Source of the DNA: Tritrichomonas musculus
Taxonomy: Eukaryota; Parabasalia; Tritrichomonadida; Tritrichomonadidae
DNA: 64,000 nt
Direction of reading: 5' to 3'
Assembly (NCBI GenBank): GCA_039105265.1
Contig: JAPFFF010000012.1
Location: 4,650,001-4,714,000 of the forward strand
Part shown: positions 29,663 to 39,354 of the stretch, in pieces
Numbering within the stretch: the stretch's first letter is position 1
Layout of the letters: each line of letters begins with the position of its first letter
Translations under genes and position numbers: made by a program
Notes under the pieces: model-generated
Database searches by the model: none
Told to the model about the DNA's origin: nothing
What the model saw: only the letters and a program-made list of their open reading frames with translations

Positions 29663-30526
29663 TTAAATGAATGCAAAATAAGGATCATTGATGAGTTGAT
29701 GGATATCAGGTCTTTTTGTTCGATCAACATTTATACATTGACGAATAATTCTCATAACTTCTTTATCGCTTCCTTCTATAATTTGATTTTTTTTCTTGAT
29801 TTCTTGAAAACATTTGAATGGAAGACGTCTTTCTGTCATGAAGAAAAGCAAGATTCCAATTGACCATAAATCTGATTTATAATAATAATCTTTGAAGTAA
29901 CTATAACATTCATAATATTCTGGTGATAAATAATTAAATTCTTTTTTATCTTCTCTATAATAAATTCCTGAATGATATGAGTAGTCATAGAAGTCATATT
30001 TGTGTCTTATGTTTCTTGATGCCGAAAAACAACTCAATTTTGGATTCATATCATCATCAAGATAAATGTTTTCTGGTCTGATATTCAAATGAACGATTTG
30101 TTTTTGATGAAGATAATCAACTGCTTGAATAATTCCATATTCAATTTTTCTTTTTTCATTTTCATTTGCAAATCCGTGTATTTTCACATAATCTTTTAAA
30201 TTTCCTCTTGGATAATATTTTTCAATCAAAACCGTCATTTTTTCTTGATGTTCATTCTTGATGTTGAAGTATTCATATAATTTACAAATATTTGGATGAT
30301 CCATCATTCGATGAATGTGAATTTCATTATGAATCATTTTGACAATCAAACTGTTTTGCATTTGTTTCTTTGAATATACTTTAGCTCGATAATACTTTTG
30401 TGTGTTGATGTTTTGAACTTTGAATATTGCTGAATATCGATCATCTCCAATTAATTCAATGACTTTATAATCATATAACATCAATGGAACCTCGAGAGTA
30501 AATCCCCAACTTGTTCTAACAAACAT
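29663..30526 (-). CDS. Pseudokinase (CAMK/SNF1-like fold, catalytic Asp residues missing)
   Basis: 287 residues from an ATG; the frame is complete. The kinase fold is clear: IELIGDDRYSAIFKV (Gly-rich loop, degenerate), YYRAKVYSK (beta-3 Lys kept), NEIHIHRMMDHPNICKLYEY (alpha-C Glu kept), YGIIQAVDYLHQKQIVH, YKSDLWSIGILLFFM and RTKRPDIHQLINDPYF. The HRD motif reads HLN followed by IRPENIYL, and DFG reads SCF, so both catalytic aspartates are gone. NYLSPEYY stands for APE. An intact frame with loss of exactly these residues indicates a maintained pseudokinase. TCA-type initiators (TCACA, TCATT) lie within 25 bp of the ATG. It is divergent from another pseudokinase at 31601. Confidence 0.9.
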   Translation of the reverse strand: MFVRTSWGFTLEVPLMLYDYKVIELIGDDRYSAIFKVQNINTQKYYRAKVYSKKQMQNSLIVKMIHNEIHIHRMMDHPNICKLYEYFNIKNEHQEKMTVLIEKYYPRGNLKDYVKIHGFANENEKRKIEYGIIQAVDYLHQKQIVHLNIRPENIYLDDDMNPKLSCFSASRNIRHKYDFYDYSYHSGIYYREDKKEFNYLSPEYYECYSYFKDYYYKSDLWSIGILLFFMTERRLPFKCFQEIKKKNQIIEGSDKEVMRIIRQCINVDRTKRPDIHQLINDPYFAFI

Positions 30527-30662
30527 AATGATTTGATTGTGAGAAAAAAATAATTAATTTTTAATCGAAAAATTTTTATTGAAATAAAATTTTTCAAAAA
30601 TTTTTTACTTTTAAGGGATTTGATTTTGTTCAATATTATGATATTTTTGAGCATCAAAAATT

Positions 30663-31466
30663 GTTCAAATAAGCTTGTAAAATATACCCAAATGTAAAAA
30701 AAAGACCTGGTCTTGGTGATTCTTTCTGGTCTTTTGGCGATTTTAATAAATCTTTTAAAAAGTTATTTCTTATGAATTATTAAATAAAATGATTAAATGA
30801 TATTTGATTAAATAATAATTCAATTTACGAATCAACATTCAATAAATTCAATGAATTTATTTAATTACTCGGCTATATATATTCATAAAAATATAAATAC
30901 TATTAATATTTTAAATACATTTTATATCGGTATATATTTAAAATATGAATGAAAAAAAATTTATTTTCAATTGAAAAAATGCTTTTATTGATTTCATTAT
31001 ATATTTATATCTTTTTTTTTTATTTATTTTATAAATGATATTTTGAAAGCTTTACAAATCACCATCGCCAAAAAAACCGTTTTGGTGATCTCCAAAATAT
31101 ATGTAAACTATTCAAAATTGAATGCTGTCGCCAAAAACCCAAGACCTGGGCTTTTGGTGAAATCGGTTATTTGGCTTTTCATCGTCAATATAAATGAGCT
31201 TTTTATTATTATTTTATATGATATATTATACAAATCATACAATTATTTTGTAATATTCAAAAAATAACATTTTTTTACTGAGAAAATCTTATCGATTATT
31301 AATATGACTTTTGATAAAACTCATTTAATTCCTCTTTCAAATAATTCAATGGTTTATGACAATAATAAATACTAAAAAAATTTATTTGACAATAATATGG
31401 TTACATTTGGTGATTTTTAAAACCCAAAAAACGTTTATTTCACCAAATTTACAAGCTTAGTTCAAA
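30663..31466. mobile_element. MITE-like element, 790 bp, between divergent pseudokinases
   Basis: TAAGCTTGTAAA at 30670-30681 recurs exactly inverted at 31448-31459. GTTCAAA directly flanks both ends (30663-30669 and 31460-31466), a 7-bp target duplication. The interior has repeated subterminal motifs in both orientations (TTGGTGAT, TCGCCAAAA, AAGACCTGG), typical transposase-binding sites. No transposase frame is present. Duplication length is compatible with hAT- or P-like elements; the superfamily is uncertain. Short palindromic ends mean chance similarity is not fully excluded. Confidence 0.6.
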
Positions 31467-31468
31467 AT

Positions 31469-31469
<1 letters not shown>

Positions 31470-31516
<47 letters not shown>
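31470..31516 (+). repeat. Homopolymer run of 47 T
   Basis: An uninterrupted T tract begins 3 bases after the MITE-like element and ends about 85 bp before the pseudokinase ATG. Its length in the assembly may be unreliable. Confidence 0.9.
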
Positions 31517-31517
<1 letters not shown>

Positions 31518-31600
31518 TGAAAAAATTCTATGTGATCATTCAAAAGTATTATATATCTCAGAAAATATAAAAATTTTTACTTTATAATATTTTGCCAACA

Positions 31601-32583
31601 ATGAGTAATGAACTTAATTTATCTTTAAAAGAAAATCAAGACATGGAAATTCCAGAAATGATTGATCATTACAGAATCATCAGGTTGATTTTGGAAAGCT
31701 ATGCATCAGTTGTTTGTTTTGGTTTCCAAACAGATACAATGCTAAAATGTGCAATAAAATTCATTCCAATTCAATATTTTGAACAAAAACCAGATCAAAT
31801 TGATATTTTAAGAATGGTTAAACACGATCACATAATAAATATCATAGATTTTTTTCAATATCCCAAATTTGTTGCAATGGTCATGCCATATGCTATTAAA
31901 GACTTATTTGATTATGTAGTATATGATGGGCCAATATCGGAGCATATAACGTGCCGAATAATTCATGATCTTCTAGAAGCAGTCAATTACCTTCATTCAA
32001 ATAACATCTGGCACTGTAATATTACCCCTGAACAAGTCCTTATTAAAGAAGATACGATAGATGGTCCTTTTATTCAATTAAGCGGCTTTCAATCTGCCAA
32101 ACATGTAAATTCGCAAGAAATTACAGGTCCTGCTCCAGGATTAGTGAACTATGCAGCCTATGAACTATTAGATTTCAATGGAAATTTGGTTACTTTGAAA
32201 AGAAATGCAACGTGTATGTTTTTTTCTATTGAAATTAAATAGAAAATTCAATCAAAGTTTTTTCTATGAACTTTGTTTGAATTTTTTATTTTAATTTTAA
32301 AATTTTTTGTTTGATTAACTAACTCATAGATTCCAACAAGATCGATATATGGAGCGTTGGAATTATAATGTTCATTCTTCTCACAAGAAAAACCTCATTT
32401 GACATTCAAAGTCAAAAAGGAATTGAAAGCATGAAAAGTGGTGAAATTCCACTTGACGATTTAGATGGACATGTCTCAGATTGTGCCATAGATTTGATTA
32501 GGAACATGCTCCAATTTGATCCAGATGAAAGATTCTCAGCAGCACAAGCGTTAGCTCATCCTTGGTTCAACCAGATGCATTAA
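31601..32583 (+). CDS. Intron-containing pseudokinase
   Basis: Two exons, 31601-32213 and 32330-32583, encode 288 residues. Splicing joins ...RNAT to YSNKIDIWSVGIIMF, restoring kinase subdomain IX in frame. Start is the first in-frame ATG (31601). Fold features: CAIKFIPI (beta-3 Lys), IINIIDFFQYPKFVAMVMPY (hinge), LEAVNYLHSNNIWH and DERFSAAQALAHPWF. HRD reads HCN and DFG reads SGF. APE is lost (NYAAYELL), and the Gly-rich loop is degenerate. It is therefore catalytically dead yet keeps a clean frame and a spliceable intron. The fold is CAMK-like. Stop is followed by TAAA-type sequence. It is divergent to the pseudokinase at 29663-30526. Confidence 0.9.
32214..32329 (+). other. Spliceosomal intron (116 bp) with trichomonad motifs
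   Basis: Donor GTATGT at 32214 and combined branch-acceptor ACTAACTCATAG at 32318-32329. In trichomonads the branch site and 3' splice site form one fixed 12-mer (ACTAACACACAG in T. vaginalis); here it differs at two positions. Removal restores the kinase frame. The unspliced frame stops at 32240. Confidence 0.93.
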
Positions 32584-32842
32584 AATCTAATAAAGGTCCT
32601 TTTTTTTTTTATTAATTTGTTATTTTATATTCATGAAAATGATTAGAAAGCATAGTTTTTGATTGAAGCCATTACTAAAATACATCCTTTGTGAAATATG
32701 AAGCTATTTGAAAACTAGAAATAATTTCTAGTTCATCTGATAGATACTTTTTCAGAATATGAACTATTTAAAAAGGGCTTATCGTACTCCCGACTTATTA
32801 ATTCTAGTTTATTTCATTTATATTTTTTTTTAAAAAAAAAAA

Positions 32843-33020
32843 ATAGTGTTTTGAAGATTAAAGCCATCGATATTTCACAAATAGTGTTTTGAAGATTAAA
32901 ACCATCGATATTTCACAAATAGTCTTTTGAAGATCAAAACCATCGATATTTCACAAATAGTCTTTTGAAGATCAAAACCATCGATATTTCACAAATAGTG
33001 TTTTGAAGATTAAAGCATTG
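32843..33020 (+). repeat. 38-bp tandem repeat, about 4.7 copies, between convergent genes
   Basis: Units begin at 32843, 32881, 32919, 32957 and 32995 (atagtgttttgaagattaaa, then rccatcgatatttcacaa). Copies 3 and 4 share the changes gtg to gtc and att to atc. The array is non-coding and lies between the 3' ends of the pseudokinase and the adenylyl cyclase. Confidence 0.95.
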
Positions 33021-33116
33021 TAAAAAATAACACAAATGACAGTGATACATACAAATATTTATTATAATATACAAAAAAAAAAGCATTAAATAAATAATTC
33101 ATAACAAAAAAAAAGT

Positions 33117-36100
33117 CTAGATTGAATAAGCAGGCATGTTTCCTTTCCCTTTCAAGAACATCTCTCCTCTTGGCACAATTCTATACCCGAATTCTTTAAC
33201 AAGTTCATATGTTTTCTGAGACATCATAATCTGACCAGGTTCAGCCTTGTGTTCAAGTCTTGAAGCTACGTTAATTGTGTCTCCGATAATGTCGAAAACA
33301 CGATTTTCTGTTCCGAGAACGCCAGCGATGATTGGGCCGTCACTATTGACGCCGATTCTAATCTGAAGTTCGGTGTTCAACTTTATATTTGTATCGTCCA
33401 AGATGTTGAGCACGAGTAGAGCGAAATCGATTGATTGTTTTGCGTGATTTTTAGGTTCATCATCGACAGCAAACAATCCGCAAGCGGCCATGTAATTGTC
33501 ACCAATCAGTTTAATTTTTGTCATCAAAGGAAACTTCTGAATCCAAGTGTCAAAAGCGCCGAATAATGTTGACAAAGTACCCATAGTTTGCTGAGGAGAC
33601 AAATCCCTTGAAAACCCTGAAAAATTGACAATGTCAACAAAAGTAACCGTCGCAGAAGGAACAGCAAAAGAAATCTCACTCTTGCCTTCTTTCAACATTG
33701 CCAAAACTTTCGGTGGCATGATTTGTTCAAGTAGGTCTTGACTCTGTTTCTTGGCCAATTCAAGTCTCTTCTTTTTCTGAAGAAGAATTGTTTCGTCACG
33801 AATGACAAGAATTAAGCTGTTCTCGCTTCCTTTGATCGCAAACAAAGTTATGTAAGAAGGAACAGAACGGCCATCATTGGTGAAACAAATAACATGTTCT
33901 CCGTAATCACGACTTTCATGATTTTTGATCAATTTGAGTTGATTTTCAAGCTTGGCTCGACTTTCGTTGTCAAAAATTGTGCCAATCAGCTGACCAACGA
34001 GTTGTTCGGTTGAATAACCGTAATCATTAATGAAACTTTTGTTAATAATTTCAACAATTCCGTCGAGATTCATGCAAATGATGCCATCGAATGAATTGTT
34101 AAAAATTGTGTGCGTTACACCCATCTCAATTTCTTCTCCTTTTTTATACAGAAGATAATTGGTCAGTTCACTATTGTTGATCAAACCGGGAGGTGAAAGT
34201 CTCCTTATCAATCTTATGGCCATGCTGAAGATCCTTTTGTAATTGACCGATATTAACGAGATGAAAATTCCCATAATTGCAATATAGACGATTCCACAAA
34301 TGAAAAACAAAAACAAATTCATTTTATAACGTGAAATTTCTTCTTTTTGAAGGGATGCATAACGGTCGCCGATATTAATTAGATCAGTGATTGCATGAGC
34401 AAAAGTAATATGATAAAGATTCTCTAAATCATCACCTTCAAAGACTCCGTTGTAACTCTCAACTTCTTCCGTGATTTTCTCAGCCAAAGTGAGAAAAGTT
34501 GATATTGTTCGACTCAATGAACCGCAACGATAACTATCGTGCAAATTTGATAAAAACGCAGGATTTTCACAAACAGCTGTCAAAACAATTTGGTCAATAG
34601 TTGGATCCCTGCCAATCGCTGAAGGACTATCTGGAGTGTCATTCATAATTGTATAAATCATCCTTTCCAATGAATTCATGATTGTTCTTATGTGCATTTT
34701 CAGGCTTGGAATCGACAAATAATCACGATCGACATCAACGAAGTATACAGTGTTAATCAACTCAATTAGAACTTCCATTAAGAAAGCTCTCAGTAACGAA
34801 AAGTCAGAAGCCCAAATTCCAAGATTTCGAATTTTTGTACTCATTTCCATTGCGTAATAAAGAATCAATTCCTCAAAGATAATGATCAAGCAAAAAGAAA
34901 GAAAAGCAAAAAAAGTGAAAATATAAAGCATTGAATTAAATGATTTTTTTGCAATTGGTGGAATTGATTCTGTTGGTTCATTCATGATTGTCAATGAAAT
35001 GTTCGATCGTGCTTGCTCTTTATGGTCAGGATCAGTTGAAAGCATTATCTTTATTAAATAATTGATCTCTTTTGAATAAAGAAAAAGAATGATTGGGAAT
35101 GGAATTACCAAGAGAATCAAATGACAAGGGCCAAAAACATACATTTGAATTTTGACTCTATTTGCTGTCTCTCTTGATGAGTTTGAAAGATCAGAAGCCA
35201 AAGCATTCTGTATCACATGGAACATGCTTTGAACGTCAGGAAAATTCGTAACATCATGACACCAATAAGAATTGTTAAGAAACCAATTGCCGACATTACG
35301 ATCTTCAGCAAGAATTGCAAACGAAAGAATTTCAAAGTTAAGAATTTGTTCCATTGACCATTTAATTTGGTCAACGATTTCACCAGACAAGCAAATATTT
35401 GAATCAATTATTTTATCAAAAAAAAGATTGGTTAATGTTGATATGTCAACTCTTTCTGTCGCCAATTCAAGCAAAACTCCCATCAAATACGAGAACTGTC
35501 TTCGTGCTTGGTTCATGTAAATAACAGAATAATCATCAAAGTTGCCAAACAGATCAATAAAGTTCCGATTTGGATCATTTGTTCTGTTACATTTTATCGG
35601 CTTTATTAAAAAGCGGTTTGTTCTTTGTCCGTAGACAACAGAGAGGCAAAAGAAGGACCGAACATAAGCGAATCTCAGCTCAATTAAAACGTCAACTTCT
35701 TGATTCCAAGTATCGAATGAATCGAACCTGCTCACGTACAAAGAAAACAGCGAAATTATCACAATCAAAGAAATCGAAATGGCAAGAATTGAATAAATGA
35801 CCATTGCTCTTCCCATTGTCGGTTTTACGTAGTCCAAAGCATTTTGCATTGATAACCGTAATCTTCCGTACGTTAAGATTGAATTAGCAACTTGTTCTTC
35901 TTGAGTAAAGTCGTATTCATTTGAGCTTGTTGATATTCGCTCATGACTACTGACTGTTGATGTTGTTGAATGCGTGTCTTTCTCAACTTTTTTGGTAAGG
36001 AGGTTCCCTTCTCTGTCAATTATTTTTCTGTTCACATACCGAGGGAAGCAGAGCACTAACGATAGAAAACAAAGGTCATCTCGATCCTTCGTTATCGTGT

Positions 36101-37730
36101 CTATTTTTTCCTTGAATCTTTCCATTTGTACGGCCTTTTGGAAGTCAGTGCACGACTCAATTAAGAAGCGAATATGTTGCTCACGAAAAGTGACAGATGA
36201 CCAATTATATTCAAGTGATTCTTCCCAGAAATTATTCAGATTTCTCAACTGCGTCTCCAACTGACAAAGGTTGTTCTTTGTCGCAGTTTGCAAACTCCAA
36301 AACGATCGAATTTGGCTTTCCATGTCGTTTGTTTGAACTTTCAATTCGCTCAATTGAGAGTAGCTATAATTGGTCGAGGTGACCTGACGGAAGACCTTAA
36401 TTCTGTGTGCCTGAAAGTACAAGAAACTGCCAAAAAAAGAGCTTCCTCTAAGTGAATGAAACTCTCTCAAAACAGTGTCAAAACGGTTTGTCTCATCCTT
36501 GAAATATGACATCAAACGGATCAGCAAAAGAATCATTGTCGGATTGTCCCTGTAGCAGTCGATGCAGTACTGCGGGAGGGAGAAGTCAACAAACATGTCT
36601 GACCCTGTTGTGAACCCAATTTGCAAGTAAATCATCGCCTTCCTCGTGTTCTCATTCAATTTTAAGTCGTAAAAATAAACGTACTTTTCTTCGTTTGTCG
36701 GCTCGTAAGGCTTCATGATGATGTTGAGCAATGTTGAGTACGACAGGACCTTGTTAACCTTTGCACGAGCGAATCTGAAGATGAAGTAGAAAGAGACAAT
36801 CATGACAATGAAGAAAGTCAGGCAAACAGAGACGAATATTTCTTGTCTGATATGAAAATTTTCAACCAAAATCCGAAAGACGTCATTGAAGACAAGTGAA
36901 CAAAGAATCGAGGCCGATAGAATGTTTCCAAAGTCAATGATGAAGGACATCCAGATGTAGTTAATCATAGAAAGAACAATCATGAACGCGTGCGTCACAA
37001 TTAGGATGAAAAACGACCAGCTCGGGTAATATTTGAATAGGTGACTCAAAAAGAGAAATAACGGATTCCACATGAATAGAAAAATTAGAAGTGTGGAGTC
37101 GAATGTGACAAATAATGACCTGTGAATATAAATGGATTCATTAACAAATCTTTGGAAAACATAAAAAAGTAATTCTGACATTGAAAAGCCGATAAATGTG
37201 AAGGCGAGAAGAACCATGTCAGATCCTTTTTTATTTTCAATGACTTGGTTTAGTAAATGGCCAAACATGGAAGAAAATGGATGTAAAATAACAGCACCAA
37301 AAAGCATAAAATATATACGAATTAAGTAGAGGATTGGACGATTAATTCGCCTTGTTTTTTTGTAATGTATTAATAATATTAAAAAAGATACTGATACAAT
37401 AAAAATTATGGCAAAAAATACGCCAAATATAATGATGTTCTCTTTGGATTTCTTTTCAAATGACGAAAATAATGAAATATAATGAAGTATATCTGCAAAT
37501 TTTGATGGTTTCCAATATTTTCCATCTGCTGTCCAAAAAGTTGTTTGAAAAAACTGTAAAATGCAAAAAAATATTTGAATATATTCAAAAAACTGAAAGG
37601 GTAAATATATTTGCGAAAGTTTATCGAGAATTGGTAATAATGTGTTTGAAAAAGTCTTTTGGAAAGATTGTTCAAAATCAGAAAAGGAAGGATTTATCGT
37701 TTGAGCAGATAAAAGTTTCGAAACTTCCAT
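33117..37730 (-). CDS. Multi-pass class III adenylyl cyclase with PAS domain
   Basis: 1537 residues from an ATG. The first ~330 residues hold about eight to ten hydrophobic membrane segments. Further segments lie near 645, 870, 930 and 1140, so extracytosolic loops probably separate them. A PAS domain spans ~1205-1310 (SFDGIICMNLDGIVEIINKS, GYSTEQLVGQ). A single class III catalytic domain fills ~1355-1537: FVDIVNFSGF (metal Asp ~1366), KIKLIGDNYMAA (second Asp ~1410), VFDIIGDTINVASRLE. Lys in KLIG and Asp in FDIIG are the adenine-specifying residues, so ATP to cAMP is predicted rather than cGMP. One catalytic domain means it must dimerise. Large membrane cyclases of this type are known in trichomonads. 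An initiator-like TCATA lies 23 bp upstream of the ATG. Confidence 0.93.
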   Translation of the reverse strand: MEVSKLLSAQTINPSFSDFEQSFQKTFSNTLLPILDKLSQIYLPFQFFEYIQIFFCILQFFQTTFWTADGKYWKPSKFADILHYISLFSSFEKKSKENIIIFGVFFAIIFIVSVSFLILLIHYKKTRRINRPILYLIRIYFMLFGAVILHPFSSMFGHLLNQVIENKKGSDMVLLAFTFIGFSMSELLFYVFQRFVNESIYIHRSLFVTFDSTLLIFLFMWNPLFLFLSHLFKYYPSWSFFILIVTHAFMIVLSMINYIWMSFIIDFGNILSASILCSLVFNDVFRILVENFHIRQEIFVSVCLTFFIVMIVSFYFIFRFARAKVNKVLSYSTLLNIIMKPYEPTNEEKYVYFYDLKLNENTRKAMIYLQIGFTTGSDMFVDFSLPQYCIDCYRDNPTMILLLIRLMSYFKDETNRFDTVLREFHSLRGSSFFGSFLYFQAHRIKVFRQVTSTNYSYSQLSELKVQTNDMESQIRSFWSLQTATKNNLCQLETQLRNLNNFWEESLEYNWSSVTFREQHIRFLIESCTDFQKAVQMERFKEKIDTITKDRDDLCFLSLVLCFPRYVNRKIIDREGNLLTKKVEKDTHSTTSTVSSHERISTSSNEYDFTQEEQVANSILTYGRLRLSMQNALDYVKPTMGRAMVIYSILAISISLIVIISLFSLYVSRFDSFDTWNQEVDVLIELRFAYVRSFFCLSVVYGQRTNRFLIKPIKCNRTNDPNRNFIDLFGNFDDYSVIYMNQARRQFSYLMGVLLELATERVDISTLTNLFFDKIIDSNICLSGEIVDQIKWSMEQILNFEILSFAILAEDRNVGNWFLNNSYWCHDVTNFPDVQSMFHVIQNALASDLSNSSRETANRVKIQMYVFGPCHLILLVIPFPIILFLYSKEINYLIKIMLSTDPDHKEQARSNISLTIMNEPTESIPPIAKKSFNSMLYIFTFFAFLSFCLIIIFEELILYYAMEMSTKIRNLGIWASDFSLLRAFLMEVLIELINTVYFVDVDRDYLSIPSLKMHIRTIMNSLERMIYTIMNDTPDSPSAIGRDPTIDQIVLTAVCENPAFLSNLHDSYRCGSLSRTISTFLTLAEKITEEVESYNGVFEGDDLENLYHITFAHAITDLINIGDRYASLQKEEISRYKMNLFLFFICGIVYIAIMGIFISLISVNYKRIFSMAIRLIRRLSPPGLINNSELTNYLLYKKGEEIEMGVTHTIFNNSFDGIICMNLDGIVEIINKSFINDYGYSTEQLVGQLIGTIFDNESRAKLENQLKLIKNHESRDYGEHVICFTNDGRSVPSYITLFAIKGSENSLILVIRDETILLQKKKRLELAKKQSQDLLEQIMPPKVLAMLKEGKSEISFAVPSATVTFVDIVNFSGFSRDLSPQQTMGTLSTLFGAFDTWIQKFPLMTKIKLIGDNYMAACGLFAVDDEPKNHAKQSIDFALLVLNILDDTNIKLNTELQIRIGVNSDGPIIAGVLGTENRVFDIIGDTINVASRLEHKAEPGQIMMSQKTYELVKEFGYRIVPRGEMFLKGKGNMPAYSI

Positions 37731-37752
37731 TTCCTTTTTGAGAAAAATTCGT

Positions 37753-37757
37753 TATGA
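37753..37757 (-). promoter_or_regulatory. Initiator-like TCATA of the adenylyl cyclase gene
   Basis: TCATA on the minus strand fits the trichomonad initiator TCA(C/T)(T/A) and lies 23 bp before the ATG. The 350-bp stretch 37731-38080 is the shared divergent promoter of the cyclase and histone H2A. Confidence 0.4.
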
Positions 37758-38067
37758 TTTATTGTTTTTGAAAATAAAATTCATTCAATTTCCTAAATAA
37801 TCAATTATTTTTTTGAAGCATTTATTTCAATAAAATTCCGAAATTCAGATTATTTTTGGTCGCTCGGTTCATTATTATTAATTTTTTGAGCTTTTTTTTA
37901 ATTTTGATAGTTTAGATTTTCTTTTAATTTTTCCTTTTATTTTTTTTGGTGGTAAAATGGCAATGATGCTAATATATTTATGCCATTTTATACCATTTGT
38001 TTTTAAGTTAGTAAATTAGATTTTTTTGCGTACAAATCGGTAATATGTTTTTATCAAAGAAATGACT

Positions 38068-38072
38068 TCATT
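38068..38072 (+). promoter_or_regulatory. Initiator-like TCATT of histone H2A
   Basis: TCATT lies 9 bp before the H2A ATG, in agreement with the trichomonad initiator and the very short 5' leaders known in this group. Confidence 0.5.
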
Positions 38073-38080
38073 TAAGTTTA

Positions 38081-38485
38081 ATGCCAGCAAAGAAAGGTGT
38101 AAAGAAAACAGCTTCAAAAACAGCAGTTGATGGAGAACGCCAACATCCAAAGACAAGATCTTCAAGAGCAGGTCTTCAATTCCCAGTCGGACGTCTTCAC
38201 CGTTTCTTACGTGAAGGACGTTATGGAGAACGTGTAGGTGCAGGTGCTCCAGTCTTTATGGCTGCAGTTCTCGAATATCTTACAGTCGAAGTTCTCGAAC
38301 TTGCAGGAAATGCTGCTCGTGATAATAAGAAAACACGTATTTCCCCACGTCATATTATGCTTGCTATCAGAAACGATGAAGAATTAAATCAGCTTTTATC
38401 ACACATAACAATTGCATCTGCAGGTGTTGTTCCACACATTCACAAAGTTCTTCTTGGCCCAACAAAGAAAGGTAAAGAAGAGTAA
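38081..38485 (+). CDS. Core histone H2A
   Basis: 134 residues from an ATG, the usual H2A length. The Lys/Ala/Thr-rich tail is followed by the canonical fold: [20 protein letters not shown], then [53 protein letters not shown] and the docking segment [11 protein letters not shown]. The acidic-patch residues (EYLT, LELAGN, NDEEL) are present. No SQE/Y C-terminal motif of H2A.X and no macro domain or H2A.Z-type loop are seen, so it is a canonical form. Codon usage is biased towards A/T-ending favoured codons, as in highly expressed genes. The stop is embedded in TAAA, the trichomonad polyadenylation-type signal. No H2B gene lies beside it; the divergent neighbour is an adenylyl cyclase. Confidence 0.98.
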   Translation: MPAKKGVKKTASKTAVDGERQHPKTRSSRAGLQFPVGRLHRFLREGRYGERVGAGAPVFMAAVLEYLTVEVLELAGNAARDNKKTRISPRHIMLAIRNDEELNQLLSHITIASAGVVPHIHKVLLGPTKKGKEE

Positions 38486-39354
38486 AGTTTATAAAAGATT
38501 GTTTTATGAAATTATTATTATTATTGTTAATTAAACAAAATATTTATTACTTTTTATACTGTATATACATTAAAGTCTTCTTTTAATTTAAAACTTAAGT
38601 CAGTTACTCAGTGGGTATTTAATTTGCATTAATATGAATTGATGATATTAGTGATCAAGAACTTAAGTGCTAGAAATAATTGTTATTTATTAAAATCTAA
38701 TTTAATATTCTTCTGAATGAAGCAAAATCATTGGTGAATAAAAAAACTTTATTGTTAGCCATAATGATCAGGATTACAAAAAGAATAATTCGCAATAAGA
38801 ATAACGAATTTAGCTATTTTTTATTTGAAAATAATCAACTCTGTCAAATTAAAGATGCAGTGAATCATCTTTAGCAACGGAATAGTAATATCATTTTATG
38901 AATAATTAAATATAAGACTATTTAAACACTCTCAAATATAAAGACCAACTAACTCAATTTTCAATCAGCAAATGACCAGTCAATTGAATTTTGGAGAATT
39001 TCATCATTTATGATGTAAAAAAAATATAAAAGTTTGCATCTGTATTGTATACGGTGAAATTGTATTATTCGGTTTTATCTTCAAAAAAAAAGTGGCTATT
39101 CTTTTTGAATATAATTGAGAAATGTATAAACGTTTCAATGGAAGTAAAAAAAAAAAAAAAAAAAAGAATATATTCCAAAATTAGCATTTTATGTAATCAC
39201 AAATCCAATAATGATGAAAGAAAGCCAAAATAAAAATAAAAAATGCTCGCACTATTCAATTTTCATTGAATTTAATTTTAAACGAAAACAATTGAATAGA
39301 AATTGAATATGTTTTATTTAATAAAATTGATAAAGGTATTGAAAAAATTGAATA
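38486..39354. other. AT-rich intergenic region
   Basis: About 870 bp downstream of H2A, with an A19 tract at 39147-39165. No gene or inverted repeat recognised. Confidence 0.5.

Noticed and set aside
32843-33020. CRISPR-like array of 38-bp units
   Set aside because: Units are head-to-tail with no unique spacers, in eukaryotic DNA.
35272-36382. Open frames on the + strand within the adenylyl cyclase gene
   Set aside because: Antisense shadows with no domains; the minus-strand gene is continuous and motif-complete.
39045-39233. Small open frame with a poly-Lys tract
   Set aside because: Arises from an A-run in AT-rich spacer; no start context or family.
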